A stretch of DNA of 64,000 nt from Soonwooa sp. (GCF_030151385.1 NZ_JASLDS010000073.1:124001-188000); one strand, 5' to 3'. Counted from the stretch's first letter, positions 26,372-35,236 are shown. The notes: generated by a model not told the origin, from the letters alone. Numbers and translations: made by a program.

Positions 26372-27997
26372 ATGTCAAAAGCAATTTCGCAAGTTCCTAT
26401 TGCGATTAACGAACCCGTAAATTCTTACGAGCCAGGATCTAAAGAAGTAAAAAGCTTAATCGCCATGTACAAAAAAATGTGGGCGGAAAAGATTGAAGTT
26501 CCTATGGTTATCAATGGTAAAGATGTTAAAACTAACAACCACGTTAGATTGCAATCACCACAAGATCACCAACATGATTTTGGATTCTACCACCAAGGTG
26601 ATATGTCGCATGTTGATCAAGCGATTGACACGGCGCTAGCTGCAAAAGCAAAATGGAATGCTCTAGGTTGGGAACAACGTGTTTCTATTTTCTTAAAAGC
26701 GGCTGACCTTATTGCAGGTCCTTACAGAGACATCATCAATGCTGCAACAATGATTGGTCAATCGAAAAACGTACATCAAGCAGAGATTGATTCGGCTTGT
26801 GAGTTTATTGATTTCTTAAGATTCAATGCGGAGTTTATGACAGAAATGTATGCTGAGCAACCAATTTCTGACAACGGCATTTGGAACAGAGTTGAATACA
26901 GACCTCTAGAAGGATTCTGTTTTGCAGTGACGCCTTTTAACTTCACAGCAATTTCTGGTAACCTTCCTGCTTGTATGGCAATGATGGGGAATGTTGTTGT
27001 TTGGAAACCTTCTGACAAACAAATCTATTCTGCAAAAGTAATTATGGACGTCCTAAAAGAAGCTGGTCTTCCTGATGGTGTTATCAATATGATCTTCACA
27101 GATGGTAAAGAAACTGCTGAGAAAGTAATGGCTCACAGAGAATTTGCTGGTCTACATTTCACAGGTTCTACTAAAGTTTTCCAAGGTATGTGGAAAATGA
27201 TTGGTGACAACATCCACAACTACAGATCATATCCAAGAATCGTTGGCGAAACTGGTGGTAAAGATTTTGTTATTGCACATCCATCTGCTAATGTAGAAGC
27301 TGTTGCAACGGCTTTGGTAAGAGGTTCTTTCGAATATCAAGGTCAAAAATGTTCTGCAGCGTCTAGAGCTTACATCCCTCAATCACTTTGGAATGATGTT
27401 AAAAAAGTAATGGAAAGTCAAATGGCAACAATTAAAGTTGGTTCTCCAGAAGATCCTTCAAACTTTGTTAATGCTGTTATCGACAAAAATTCTTTCGAAA
27501 AATGTAAAGGTTATATCGACAGAGCTAATGCATCTTCGGAAGCAACTGTTGCAATTGGTGGAAAATACGATGATGCTACAGGTTGGTTTGTACATCCAAC
27601 AGTAATCGAAACTACAAATCCTCAATACGAAAGTATGATCGAAGAAATCTTTGGCCCTATCTTATCTGTTTATGTTTACCAAGATGCAGATTGGGCAGAA
27701 ACTCTTAAGTTGGTAGATTCTTCGTCACCATATTCTTTGACAGGATCAGTATTCTCACAATGCCGTTACGCAATTGACGAAGCTTACAAAGCTTTAGAAA
27801 ATGCATCTGGTAACTTCTACATCAACGATAAGCCAACTGGCGCTGTTGTTGGTCAACAACCTTTCGGTGGTAGTAGAGCATCTGGAACTAACGACAAAGC
27901 AGGTTCTAAAATGAATCTTCTTCGTTGGGTGTCTGTACGTTCTATCAAAGAAACTTTTGTTTCGCCAAAAGATTACAAATATCCGTACTTAGGATAA
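26372..27997 (+). CDS. pruA: L-glutamate gamma-semialdehyde dehydrogenase
   Basis: 541 codons, the length of stand-alone 1-pyrroline-5-carboxylate dehydrogenases. It has VTPFNFTAISGNL, the HFTGSTKVF glycine loop, IVGETGGKD with the catalytic glutamate and QGQKCSAASR with the catalytic cysteine. It oxidises glutamate semialdehyde to glutamate with NAD, the second step of proline breakdown. The proline dehydrogenase is not in the window. Codon choice is more biased than in neighbouring genes, suggesting high expression. A strong hairpin terminator follows. Confidence 0.96.
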   Translation: MSKAISQVPIAINEPVNSYEPGSKEVKSLIAMYKKMWAEKIEVPMVINGKDVKTNNHVRLQSPQDHQHDFGFYHQGDMSHVDQAIDTALAAKAKWNALGWEQRVSIFLKAADLIAGPYRDIINAATMIGQSKNVHQAEIDSACEFIDFLRFNAEFMTEMYAEQPISDNGIWNRVEYRPLEGFCFAVTPFNFTAISGNLPACMAMMGNVVVWKPSDKQIYSAKVIMDVLKEAGLPDGVINMIFTDGKETAEKVMAHREFAGLHFTGSTKVFQGMWKMIGDNIHNYRSYPRIVGETGGKDFVIAHPSANVEAVATALVRGSFEYQGQKCSAASRAYIPQSLWNDVKKVMESQMATIKVGSPEDPSNFVNAVIDKNSFEKCKGYIDRANASSEATVAIGGKYDDATGWFVHPTVIETTNPQYESMIEEIFGPILSVYVYQDADWAETLKLVDSSSPYSLTGSVFSQCRYAIDEAYKALENASGNFYINDKPTGAVVGQQPFGGSRASGTNDKAGSKMNLLRWVSVRSIKETFVSPKDYKYPYLG

Positions 27998-28020
27998 TCC
28001 TATTTTAAGATAAAATCAAA

Positions 28021-28050
28021 GAAAGCCAGTCTGCAATTAGACTGGCTTTC
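28021..28050 (+). terminator. Terminator after pruA
   Basis: A 12-bp perfect stem (GAAAGCCAGTCT/AGACTGGCTTTC) with a six-base loop and a TTCTTT tail, 23 bp after the stop. Confidence 0.9.
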
Positions 28051-28201
28051 TTCTTTATAAAAAAACACAAACTTTACCTATTGTTATTTCTTTTCGTTAA
28101 AAAAGAAAATTTTACACATTGTACTCCATTCACACACATATCACCATTATTCGAGTACAAAAATAACAACATTTTTCTCTAAATATTATCTTTGAGTTTA
28201 A

Positions 28202-28547
28202 TTTTTAAAACAAATTAGCAACATTTATATTTTTCTTAACCTTTTTAAATTTAAACAAAAAAGCCAACTTGTTTCTAAATTGGCTTTTAGGGATTTATCT
28301 AAATTAAGATTTTGACTTTCATTTCAGAATTCACTGATGAAGTGTAATTTCACATTCGGGAATTTCTCTTGTATCATGCGGATTCTAAATGACGAATCTG
28401 CAAAGAAAACCAACTGATCTGCATAAAAATCCAGCAACATTTATTTTAGAAAAAACTCTAAAAAATTGTAAATTGATTCTTATAACAACAGGTAATGAAG
28501 AATTTATTTTATGGTATTTTCGATTGTATTTATTAAATAGTTAGCAG
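28202..28547. repeat. Repeated intergenic block A (terminator, prfC 3' fragment and leader copy 1)
   Basis: This block is homologous to 31573-31924. It holds a hairpin (AAGCCAA/TTGGCTT, 28261-28288), a decayed copy of the last ~105 coding bases plus 3' flank of prfC (28294-28419, matching 33471-33588), and a leader (28434-28547) with a 13-codon mini-ORF MKNLFYGIFDCIY (28495-28536). It ends in GTTAGC (28540-28545), nine bases before the next gene. Upstream, 28051-28201 shows only a GTACTC/GAGTAC inverted pair and a lone TATCTTTG. Confidence 0.8.
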
Positions 28548-28554
28548 TAATTTT

Positions 28555-30042
28555 ATGAAACCACTATTCACAATAATTTTTTTGATTTCGAATTTCATTT
28601 ATTCTCAAACGAATGAAACAAAACCAAACTTCAAGATAAATTCTGACACTATAAATTTCAGTTCATTTAGTGAACCTTCTTTTATTTTAAAAGATAGAAA
28701 GAGATTCTTTATGATTTGCAGTCAAAATAAATATCCTTATTCATCACTAGAAGGGAAATTTTTAAAAGTTTTCGAATTGGATAAACTAAAATATGAAAAG
28801 CAAATTCCAGATTCTTTGAACACTGGTTACATTGATTTTTTTGTAAAAAACGATAGCATTCTTTATAAAAAATATTTAGATCATAAAACCTATTTTTTAA
28901 ACGATAATTTTGAATGGAACAGGATAAAGTCTACTGATGATTTAATTTATCAAGATAAAAACTTTTACATCACTTCATTAGATTTTGGAGAATTTGGTGC
29001 AAAAACTTGGTTTAAAGATAAAAAAAAAAAAGAATATCAATTAAACATATTTACGGCAATAATCAATAAAATAAATTCACAATATTTTCTAACGACTTCC
29101 AAAAACATCTATGTAATTGATAATCCTAAAAAATTAAAAATAGTTGAGTCAACTGAACGTTATGAAAATTACAAGAACACAAATAAAAATTCAAATAGTT
29201 ATCCTGATACATATACCCCAAAACCTATTTTTTCTATAGATAAAAAAGGCTTTTATATTGTTACTTCATTTGTAGTTAATAATAATTTATACCACATTTG
29301 TAGGGAACCAAACTCGACTTACATTGGTAAAATAGTAGGTAATAAAATGGAAGTAATTCAAAAATTATCATCTGATATCATTCCTTTCACGAAATATTTT
29401 AATTATAGAAATAGAATTATAGACAATAAGCAGATTGTTCAATTCAACACTAATGATACTAACTTTTCTGGAATTATGGAAATAGAGGGAAATAGTATTC
29501 ATTTATATTATTTTAAAAATAATTTTAAGGCAGAAAATTTAGGCTATTCAAAAGCTAAAATTGAATTTGAAAAAAAACTTGATTTCTTGATTGCCAATAT
29601 TGGAAAAATAAATTTGACAGATATTGAAAATATGGAAAAAAATACAATTCCAATAAATCATAATATGAGATTATTATATAATGGTAAGATAAATCAGGAT
29701 TTTCTAGGTCCTAAAATTTACAAAACGACTGAAGATAATTATTCTGAATTGCATACTTTATATAATTACAATAAGGAAAACATTGTAGAAGCGATTACAT
29801 TTAAGTGGAATAGAAATATTGATTATGAAAATCAAGTTAAATTCCAGGATGATAATTCAAGAAAAAAAGGCGAAAATGAAAGGTATGATAATATAAAAAA
29901 ATACTTAATTAGCAAATTTGGACAACTTGAATACAGCTCAGAGATGGAAGAAAATAAAAAAAATAAATGGAAAGTTGAACAAAAAACAATCGAACTAAAT
30001 CAAGGAAAATACTTTCTTGAAATGAAAATATTTATAAACTAA
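28555..30042 (+). CDS. Hypothetical exported protein (cassette gene 1)
   Basis: 495 codons, family not recognised. The first 19 residues (MKPLFTIIFLISNFIYSQT) are a signal peptide. The rest is rich in Asn, Lys, Tyr and Ile and has no visible enzyme motif; strand-rich segments in the first two thirds could be propeller-like. The gene is visibly more AT-rich than housekeeping neighbours, which suggests transfer. It is bounded by GTTAGC nine bases before the ATG and GCTAAC nine bases after the stop, in an array of unrelated genes with similar borders. Confidence 0.7.
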   Translation: MKPLFTIIFLISNFIYSQTNETKPNFKINSDTINFSSFSEPSFILKDRKRFFMICSQNKYPYSSLEGKFLKVFELDKLKYEKQIPDSLNTGYIDFFVKNDSILYKKYLDHKTYFLNDNFEWNRIKSTDDLIYQDKNFYITSLDFGEFGAKTWFKDKKKKEYQLNIFTAIINKINSQYFLTTSKNIYVIDNPKKLKIVESTERYENYKNTNKNSNSYPDTYTPKPIFSIDKKGFYIVTSFVVNNNLYHICREPNSTYIGKIVGNKMEVIQKLSSDIIPFTKYFNYRNRIIDNKQIVQFNTNDTNFSGIMEIEGNSIHLYYFKNNFKAENLGYSKAKIEFEKKLDFLIANIGKINLTDIENMEKNTIPINHNMRLLYNGKINQDFLGPKIYKTTEDNYSELHTLYNYNKENIVEAITFKWNRNIDYENQVKFQDDNSRKKGENERYDNIKKYLISKFGQLEYSSEMEENKKNKWKVEQKTIELNQGKYFLEMKIFIN

Positions 30043-30049
30043 AAAAATC

Positions 30050-30165
30050 CCGCTAACATTGTATTGGAAAAATGCGAGGATTTCCTATCATCGAAAGCTG
30101 TGAAACATTTATTTTAGGAAAAACTGTTTAAAAAAATTGTAAATTGATTCTCAAAATAACAAGTA
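30050..30165. repeat. Repeated spacer B between cassette genes 1 and 2
   Basis: The spacer begins with GCTAAC (30052-30057) and is homologous to those at 32448-32616 and, in its first part, 33276-33350. Its second part (from about 30113) is the intact version of the leader found degenerated at three other places, and runs directly into gene 2. It should contain the gene 2 promoter; GTAAATTG near 30139 is the best -7 candidate. Confidence 0.75.
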
Positions 30166-30726
30166 ATGAAGAATCTATTTATGGCAATTTCGATTGCATT
30201 ATTTTCTATAAATGCTTATGCACAAGATACACAACGCGTTTTTGGGGATCTTAACAAAGATGGAATTGATGATCTTGTCGAGGTAAAATCGATTGATAAT
30301 GGAGATAACGCCATCAGCTATAATCTGAAAATCTATTTCTTAGACGCGAAAAAGAATAAAAAACTGATTATTTCTACTGACAAAGCGATTGAAGAACATA
30401 CTAATGGTGATGGAGAATCTTTTGATAATGCGGTAATCAAGAATGGTGCGCTACAACTTAATTATAGTTTTATTCGTGGCGGTTCAACGCATATTTTTAG
30501 ATACCAAAATGGAGCTTTCGAACTCATTGGTTTTAAATACGGAAACTCGGATGGAAATGGACACATGACAAATATTGATTTTAATCTTTCGACAGGGCAC
30601 TACATCTATAAATCAAGCAATTACGAAACCGATAAAGTTTTGTCCAAAACAGACAAAATCATTAAAATCAAACCTTTGCCTAATTTGGCAACTTTCGAGC
30701 CTTATGTTAGCAAATATGGGTACTAA
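30166..30726 (+). CDS. Hypothetical exported protein with calcium-loop-like motif (cassette gene 2)
   Basis: 186 codons. A signal peptide covers residues 1-19 (ending NAYAQ). It is followed by FGDLNKDGIDDLVEV (26-40), which resembles the DxNxDGxxD calcium-binding loop of FG-GAP/VCBS and EF-hand-like repeats; only one copy is present. No known enzyme domain is seen. This gene is the apparent source of the repeated pieces around it: its 5' end recurs (decayed) in three leaders and its last 24 codons recur at 33357-33431. It probably was the original neighbour of prfC. Confidence 0.75.
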   Translation: MKNLFMAISIALFSINAYAQDTQRVFGDLNKDGIDDLVEVKSIDNGDNAISYNLKIYFLDAKKNKKLIISTDKAIEEHTNGDGESFDNAVIKNGALQLNYSFIRGGSTHIFRYQNGAFELIGFKYGNSDGNGHMTNIDFNLSTGHYIYKSSNYETDKVLSKTDKIIKIKPLPNLATFEPYVSKYGY

Positions 30727-30728
30727 AA

Positions 30729-30753
30729 AAACCGCCTTCATTGAAGGCGGTTT
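30729..30753 (+). terminator. Terminator after cassette gene 2
   Basis: AAACCGCCTTCA/TGAAGGCGGTTT forms a GC-rich hairpin directly after the stop. A slightly changed copy lies at 33435-33457 before prfC. T-rich sequence follows. Confidence 0.85.
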
Positions 30754-30809
30754 AGATTTTATCTAAATTAAAATTTTAGCTTTCAATTTTTTTTAAAGAT
30801 GCAAATTTT

Positions 30810-31511
30810 CTATTGTTGGTTTAGAGATTTTTTTGATTCATTTGATACATCTCCAGCTTTTCCACTATAATAACTTACTTGCCACAACTTAGCAGTAGCT
30901 ACATCAATAGCTTGTTGGCTTGCCATTTCATTTTGTTCATACTTTGAACTGTAATATATCCATACTTGACCTTTTTTATCATTGGTTCTCTTAGGTAATG
31001 CGTTAAGAATTGCATTAGAAGTACTTTGTTTAAATCTGTTTTCGCTAAAGTCAAGAAAACTCAACTTCGTATTTTTGGAGATATCGAGACTTGATAGTTC
31101 ATTTTGAATAACTTCAAATTCTTCTAACTCAGAGGCATTTCTAACATCTATATTTTTTAATTTTACACCCAAAATACTAAATTTGGTAATGCTACTAGCC
31201 TTTGGTGCATATATTTTAACCTCTTTACCTTTTAGCTTGGAGACAATTATGACCTTATTATCGGTTGGGCTTTTTGTTTGCTTTATTTTATTTCCATCTC
31301 CAAAATCTACCTCGAAATCATCTTTAGATACGATGTAAAAATCAATAAAGGTGTCAATTGGATGGTCAGTCACAAAACTAATTTTGGGTACACTTGCATC
31401 ATTTGGATCGTAAGGATTCAATTTATTATCATCATCGCTACGACAAGACAAAATACTGAAGCCTAAGACTAGCAATAGTAAATAAATTAATGGATTTCTT
31501 TTTTTCATCAC
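30810..31511 (-). CDS. Hypothetical lipoprotein with leucine-rich-like segment
   Basis: 233 codons. The signal MMKKRNPLIYLLLLVLGF is followed by SILSC, a lipobox, and an acidic RSDDDN stretch, which in Bacteroidetes often directs lipoproteins to the cell surface. The middle has leucine-rich-repeat-like spacing (KLKNIDVRNASELEEF, ELSSLDISKNTKLSFLD). No enzyme motif is seen. It is the only minus-strand gene in the 28-33 kb array, facing gene 2 across a terminator, so it was probably brought in separately. The start could also be the second Met at 31508. Confidence 0.8.
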   Translation of the reverse strand: MMKKRNPLIYLLLLVLGFSILSCRSDDDNKLNPYDPNDASVPKISFVTDHPIDTFIDFYIVSKDDFEVDFGDGNKIKQTKSPTDNKVIIVSKLKGKEVKIYAPKASSITKFSILGVKLKNIDVRNASELEEFEVIQNELSSLDISKNTKLSFLDFSENRFKQSTSNAILNALPKRTNDKKGQVWIYYSSKYEQNEMASQQAIDVATAKLWQVSYYSGKAGDVSNESKKSLNQQ

Positions 31512-31572
31512 TTCATGTTTTTAGCTGTTAATTATAACTAGAATATACGAAAAAATAGTATTCGAAAAGCTA

Positions 31573-31924
31573 TTTTTTAAAACAAATTAGCAACATTTAT
31601 ATTTTTCTTAAGCTTTTTAAATTTAAACAAACAAGCCAACTTGTTTCTAAATCGGCTTTTTTTTAATGATTTATCGAAATAAAAATTTTAACTTTCATTT
31701 CTGAATTCACTGATGAAGTGCAATTTCACATTCGCGAATTTCTCTTGTATCATGCGGATTGTAAATGACGAATCTGCAAAGAAAAACCAATTGATATACA
31801 TAAAATTCTCACAATAGTTATTTTAGAAAACTTTGTAAAAAAGTTGTAAATTGAATCTCAAAACAACAAGTAATGAAGAATCTATTTTATAGTATCTTCG
31901 ATTGTATTTATTAAATAGTTAGGC
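31573..31924. repeat. Repeated intergenic block C (terminator, prfC 3' fragment and leader copy 3)
   Basis: This second copy of the block at 28202-28547 has a hairpin (31633-31660, one mismatch), a prfC 3' fragment (31671-31796) and a leader (about 31815-31924) with mini-ORF MKNLFYSIFDCIY (31873-31914). It ends with GTTAGGC (31918-31924) instead of GTTAGC. Together with about 60 bp on its left it fills the 31512-31952 gap. Confidence 0.8.
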
Positions 31925-31952
31925 GATATTATAACATTCATAACGCAAAATC

Positions 31953-32441
31953 GTGGGAATAACAATATCTTATTATCTTTTATCAGATGAAATTTCTTCT
32001 AATGCAATTGAAGAAAAGAAACGAAAAGATTTTTTTTATTTAGCAGATTATCTTGACGAAAATAACTTTCAATATACAGAGTATAATTGTTGGTTAAAAA
32101 GTTGGAATCCGCTTTATTATCTATTGTTCTTAATGACCAAAGATCCTATTTTTAAAAGGCTTTATTTTATGGATGGTGAATATGAGTTCACAGTAAATAT
32201 CTTTAGCCATGACGAAGTTGATCAAATGTATGAAAATCTCAAAAAAATTTCAATTAATGACATTGAAATAGCAATTCAAAATAGTCTATATATAAATGAG
32301 ATTAAGAACATAGACGGCTATCATATGGAAAGAATTACAGAGAGGTCATATTTAATAATTGGAGAATATTTCGAATTGTTAAAGGCTGTTTATGATGCAC
32401 AATTAACTCGTAGACAAATTTTTCAAGTATTTTATCCTTAA
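31953..32441 (+). CDS. Hypothetical protein, possibly DUF1877-like (cassette gene 3)
   Basis: 162 codons from a GTG at 31953; no ATG occurs near the beginning. There is no signal peptide, so it is cytosolic, unlike genes 1, 2 and 4. The opening MGITISYYLLSDEISS, overall length and C-terminal helical end (EYFELLKAVYDAQLTRRQIFQVF) resemble the YfbM/DUF1877 family, but similarity is weak and read by eye. AT-rich. It lies 28 bp after the GTTAGGC border of block C. Confidence 0.6.
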   Translation: MGITISYYLLSDEISSNAIEEKKRKDFFYLADYLDENNFQYTEYNCWLKSWNPLYYLLFLMTKDPIFKRLYFMDGEYEFTVNIFSHDEVDQMYENLKKISINDIEIAIQNSLYINEIKNIDGYHMERITERSYLIIGEYFELLKAVYDAQLTRRQIFQVFYP

Positions 32442-32447
32442 AAAAAG

Positions 32448-32616
32448 TCGGACAACATTATATTGCCAAAATGCTAGGATTTATTGTAATCTAAAGTTGT
32501 GCAACATTTATTTTAGAAAAACAATGTAAAAAAATGTAAATTGATTCTTAAAACAACAAGTAATGAAGAATTTATTTTATGGTATTTTCGATTGTATTTA
32601 TTAAATAGTTAGCAGA
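32448..32616. repeat. Repeated spacer D between cassette genes 3 and 4 (leader copy 4)
   Basis: The spacer starts with a changed border (GGACAAC where B and E have GCTAAC). It carries the same spacer core as 30050-30165, the leader with mini-ORF MKNLFYGIFDCIY (32563-32604), and ends with GTTAGC (32608-32613), nine bases before the gene 4 ATG. Confidence 0.8.
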
Positions 32617-32622
32617 AATTGT

Positions 32623-33267
32623 ATGAAGAACGCACTATCCATAATTATTTTACTACTTATTCCAGCATCTGTATTTTCACAAAGTGAAGAAAAAATAACA
32701 GGTGTTTTAAAATCAAATAATAATAGTTTTTTTATTGAAAATCAGTTTAAAAGATACATATTTAACTCTGAGTCGTTTAACTTTAAAAAGTATAAAAGCA
32801 AAAATGTTATTATTGAAGTTAAAAAATTATACGAAATAAAGCCCACCAATTATTTTCGGAACAAAATCAGAGAAAATAATAATTTAACTTACTATAAAAG
32901 TGAAGTTTCAAATATTAAACTGAACAATAATTATGACGAAGCTCTGAATGAAACCGAAGTAGCAATTTTAGATCAATATTTGTTAAACAAAACCCCTTTT
33001 GATAATTTTAAGAATAAAAAATTTATCTTTATTCGTGGAAATGGCACAAACATTATTACAAAAGACGATTTTTTTCAAGAAGCAAACAAATCAATTTCAA
33101 AAAATGGCGAAATTAACGGAACATATTGCTATCAATTTAGTAATACAGAAAAAAATGAAAATGGTGGTTTTGATGGAATGATTATTATGTGGTCAAAAAT
33201 AAATATGTCCGAAACAAGAAAGGAAAAAATTTTAAAATTATTACCCAAAATTATTAAAAGTGATTAA
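32623..33267 (+). CDS. Hypothetical exported protein (cassette gene 4)
   Basis: 214 codons, not recognised. Residues 1-20 (MKNALSIIILLLIPASVFSQ) form a signal peptide. The mature protein is Lys/Asn-rich with no visible enzyme motif; the C-terminal third (IIMWSKINMSETRKEKILKL) may be helical. AT content is high compared with the housekeeping genes. It is bordered by GTTAGC nine bases upstream and GCTAAC ten bases downstream, exactly as in gene 1. Confidence 0.7.
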   Translation: MKNALSIIILLLIPASVFSQSEEKITGVLKSNNNSFFIENQFKRYIFNSESFNFKKYKSKNVIIEVKKLYEIKPTNYFRNKIRENNNLTYYKSEVSNIKLNNNYDEALNETEVAILDQYLLNKTPFDNFKNKKFIFIRGNGTNIITKDDFFQEANKSISKNGEINGTYCYQFSNTEKNENGGFDGMIIMWSKINMSETRKEKILKLLPKIIKSD

Positions 33268-33275
33268 AACAACTT

Positions 33276-33350
33276 CCGCTAACATTGCATTTGCAAAATG
33301 CCGTTTTTTTTTATAATCGAAAGTTTTATAATATTTAATCAGCCTCTGCT
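33276..33350. repeat. Repeated spacer E after cassette gene 4
   Basis: This begins CCGCTAACATTG (GCTAAC 33278-33283) and matches the first ~60 bp of spacers B and D, then changes abruptly into the 3' fragment of gene 2. Confidence 0.7.
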
Positions 33351-33356
33351 TTTTCC

Positions 33357-33431
33357 GACAAAATCATTAAAATCAAACCCTTGCCTAATTTGGAAACTTT
33401 CGAGCCTTATGTTAGCAAATATGGGTACTAA
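33357..33431 (+). pseudogene. 3' fragment of cassette gene 2
   Basis: This reads in frame as the last 24 residues of gene 2 (DKIIKIKPLPNL, one change, then TFEPYVSKYGY and stop) and is followed by a copy of the gene 2 terminator. No start or upstream part is present. It shows that gene 2 or a copy once lay directly against the prfC 3' end. Confidence 0.85.
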
Positions 33432-33434
33432 AAA

Positions 33435-33457
33435 AACCGCCTTCAATAAAGGCGGTT
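33435..33457. terminator. Hairpin terminator between the gene 2 remnant and prfC
   Basis: AACCGCCTT/AAGGCGGTT with a five-base loop, a copy of the gene 2 terminator. It lies 24 bp beyond the prfC stop and can serve either strand. Confidence 0.8.
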
Positions 33458-33480
33458 CATATTTTATCTAAGTTAAGATT

Positions 33481-35076
33481 TTAGCTTTGATTTCTGAATT
33501 CACTGATGAAGTGCAATTTCACATTCGGGAATTTTTCTTGTGTCATGTGGATTGTAAATGATGAATCTGCCAAGAAAACCAATTGATCATATTTATCCCT
33601 TGCCAAGAAACGTTGTTTAAGACGTGCAAATTCTTTGAATTCCTCTGACTTTTCATCGGCTTCAATCCAACAAGCTTTGTGAATGTTAATTGGCTCATAA
33701 GAACATTTTGCGCCATATTCGTGCTCCAGACGATATTGGATTACCTCAAACTGAAGCGCACCAACCGTACCAATAATCTTACGACCATTCATTTCCATCA
33801 CGAATAACTGCGCCACACCTTCATCCATCAACTGATCGACACCTTTTGACAATTGTTTTGCCTTCAAAGGATCGTCATTATTAATGAAACGGAAATGCTC
33901 AGGCGAGAAGCTTGGGATTCCTCGGAAGTTTAGTTTTTCACCAGCCGTCAAAGTATCACCAATTCTAAAGTTTCCAGTATCGTGAAGACCAACAATATCG
34001 CCAGGGAAACTCTCGTCAACAATTTCTTTTTTATCTGCGAAAAAAGCATTGGGTGAAGAGAACTTCATTTTTTTGCCATCTCTTACCAAAAGATAGTTTT
34101 CATTTCTTTTGAAAGTTCCTGATACAATCTTTACGAAAGCCAAACGGTCACGGTGTTTGGGATCCATATTTGCGTGGATTTTGAACACGAAACCAGTGAA
34201 ATTATTTTCCTCAGGTTTTACAATTCTTGTATCAGATTCTTTTGGTTGTGGCATCGGCGCGATTTCAATAAAAGCATCCAAAAGCTCACGAACCCCAAAA
34301 TTATTTAAAGCCGAACCAAAGAAAACAGGTTGTTGATTTCCTTTAACGTAAGCTTCTCTATCAAATTCTGGATATACGGATTCGATCAACTCCAATTCTT
34401 CACGAAGTTGAGCAGCGGCTTTTTCACCAATCATTTCGTCGATTTTTGGATCATTGATATCATCAAATTTTATTGAATCGCCGACTTTCTGTTTTTTCTC
34501 TTCCAAGAATAATTGGATATTCTTCTCCCAAATATTATAAATCCCTTGGAAGTCACTTCCCATACCGATTGGCAAAGAAAGCGGTACAACGCTAAGACCT
34601 AATTTTTGTTCAACTTCATCCAAAAGATCGAAGGCGTCTTTACCCTCTCTATCCAATTTGTTGATGAAAACCAACATCGGAATATTTCTCATTTGACAAA
34701 CCTGAACCAATTTTTCGGTTTGTTCCTCAACACCTTTTGCAACGTCAACAACGACGATAACCGAGTCAACGGCTGTTAAAGTACGATAAGTATCTTCCGC
34801 AAAGTCTTTGTGACCAGGCGTATCGAGAATGTTAATTTTGTGATCTTTATATTCGAAAGCCAACACCGACGTTGCTACAGAAATCCCTCTTTGACGTTCG
34901 ATTTCCATAAAGTCGGAAGTTGCTCCTTTTTTTATCTTGTTGGATTTAACCGCACCAGCTTCTTGGATGGCACCTCCGAAAAGAAGTAACTTCTCCGTCA
35001 AAGTTGTTTTACCAGCATCGGGGTGCGCGATAATACCAAATGTTTTTCTTTTGCTAATTTCTTTTTCTAAAGACAT
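33481..35076 (-). CDS. prfC: Peptide chain release factor 3
   Basis: 531 codons, the normal RF3 length. The GTPase domain shows AHPDAGKTTLTEKLL (G1), GISVATSVL (switch I), DTPGHKDFAEDTYR (G3) and NKLDREG (G4). RF3 is the GTPase that recycles RF1/RF2 after peptide release. The C-terminus (MTQEKFPNVKLHFISEF) is complete, so the repeated 3' fragments at 28.3 and 31.7 kb are extra copies and this is the functional gene. Monocistronic. Confidence 0.96.
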   Translation of the reverse strand: MSLEKEISKRKTFGIIAHPDAGKTTLTEKLLLFGGAIQEAGAVKSNKIKKGATSDFMEIERQRGISVATSVLAFEYKDHKINILDTPGHKDFAEDTYRTLTAVDSVIVVVDVAKGVEEQTEKLVQVCQMRNIPMLVFINKLDREGKDAFDLLDEVEQKLGLSVVPLSLPIGMGSDFQGIYNIWEKNIQLFLEEKKQKVGDSIKFDDINDPKIDEMIGEKAAAQLREELELIESVYPEFDREAYVKGNQQPVFFGSALNNFGVRELLDAFIEIAPMPQPKESDTRIVKPEENNFTGFVFKIHANMDPKHRDRLAFVKIVSGTFKRNENYLLVRDGKKMKFSSPNAFFADKKEIVDESFPGDIVGLHDTGNFRIGDTLTAGEKLNFRGIPSFSPEHFRFINNDDPLKAKQLSKGVDQLMDEGVAQLFVMEMNGRKIIGTVGALQFEVIQYRLEHEYGAKCSYEPINIHKACWIEADEKSEEFKEFARLKQRFLARDKYDQLVFLADSSFTIHMTQEKFPNVKLHFISEFRNQS

Positions 35077-35236
35077 AATAAAATTTCAGATTGCAAAAAT
35101 CGTGAATTTTATTTGAAAACTAAAATTAGATTCGAGAAGAATTTTTGACAAGTTTAAGAAAGCTAATTTGAGAATACTAAGATATAAAAAAGTACGGAGA
35201 TTCCAAATCCGCGCTATCGGGTTATTATTACAAATA

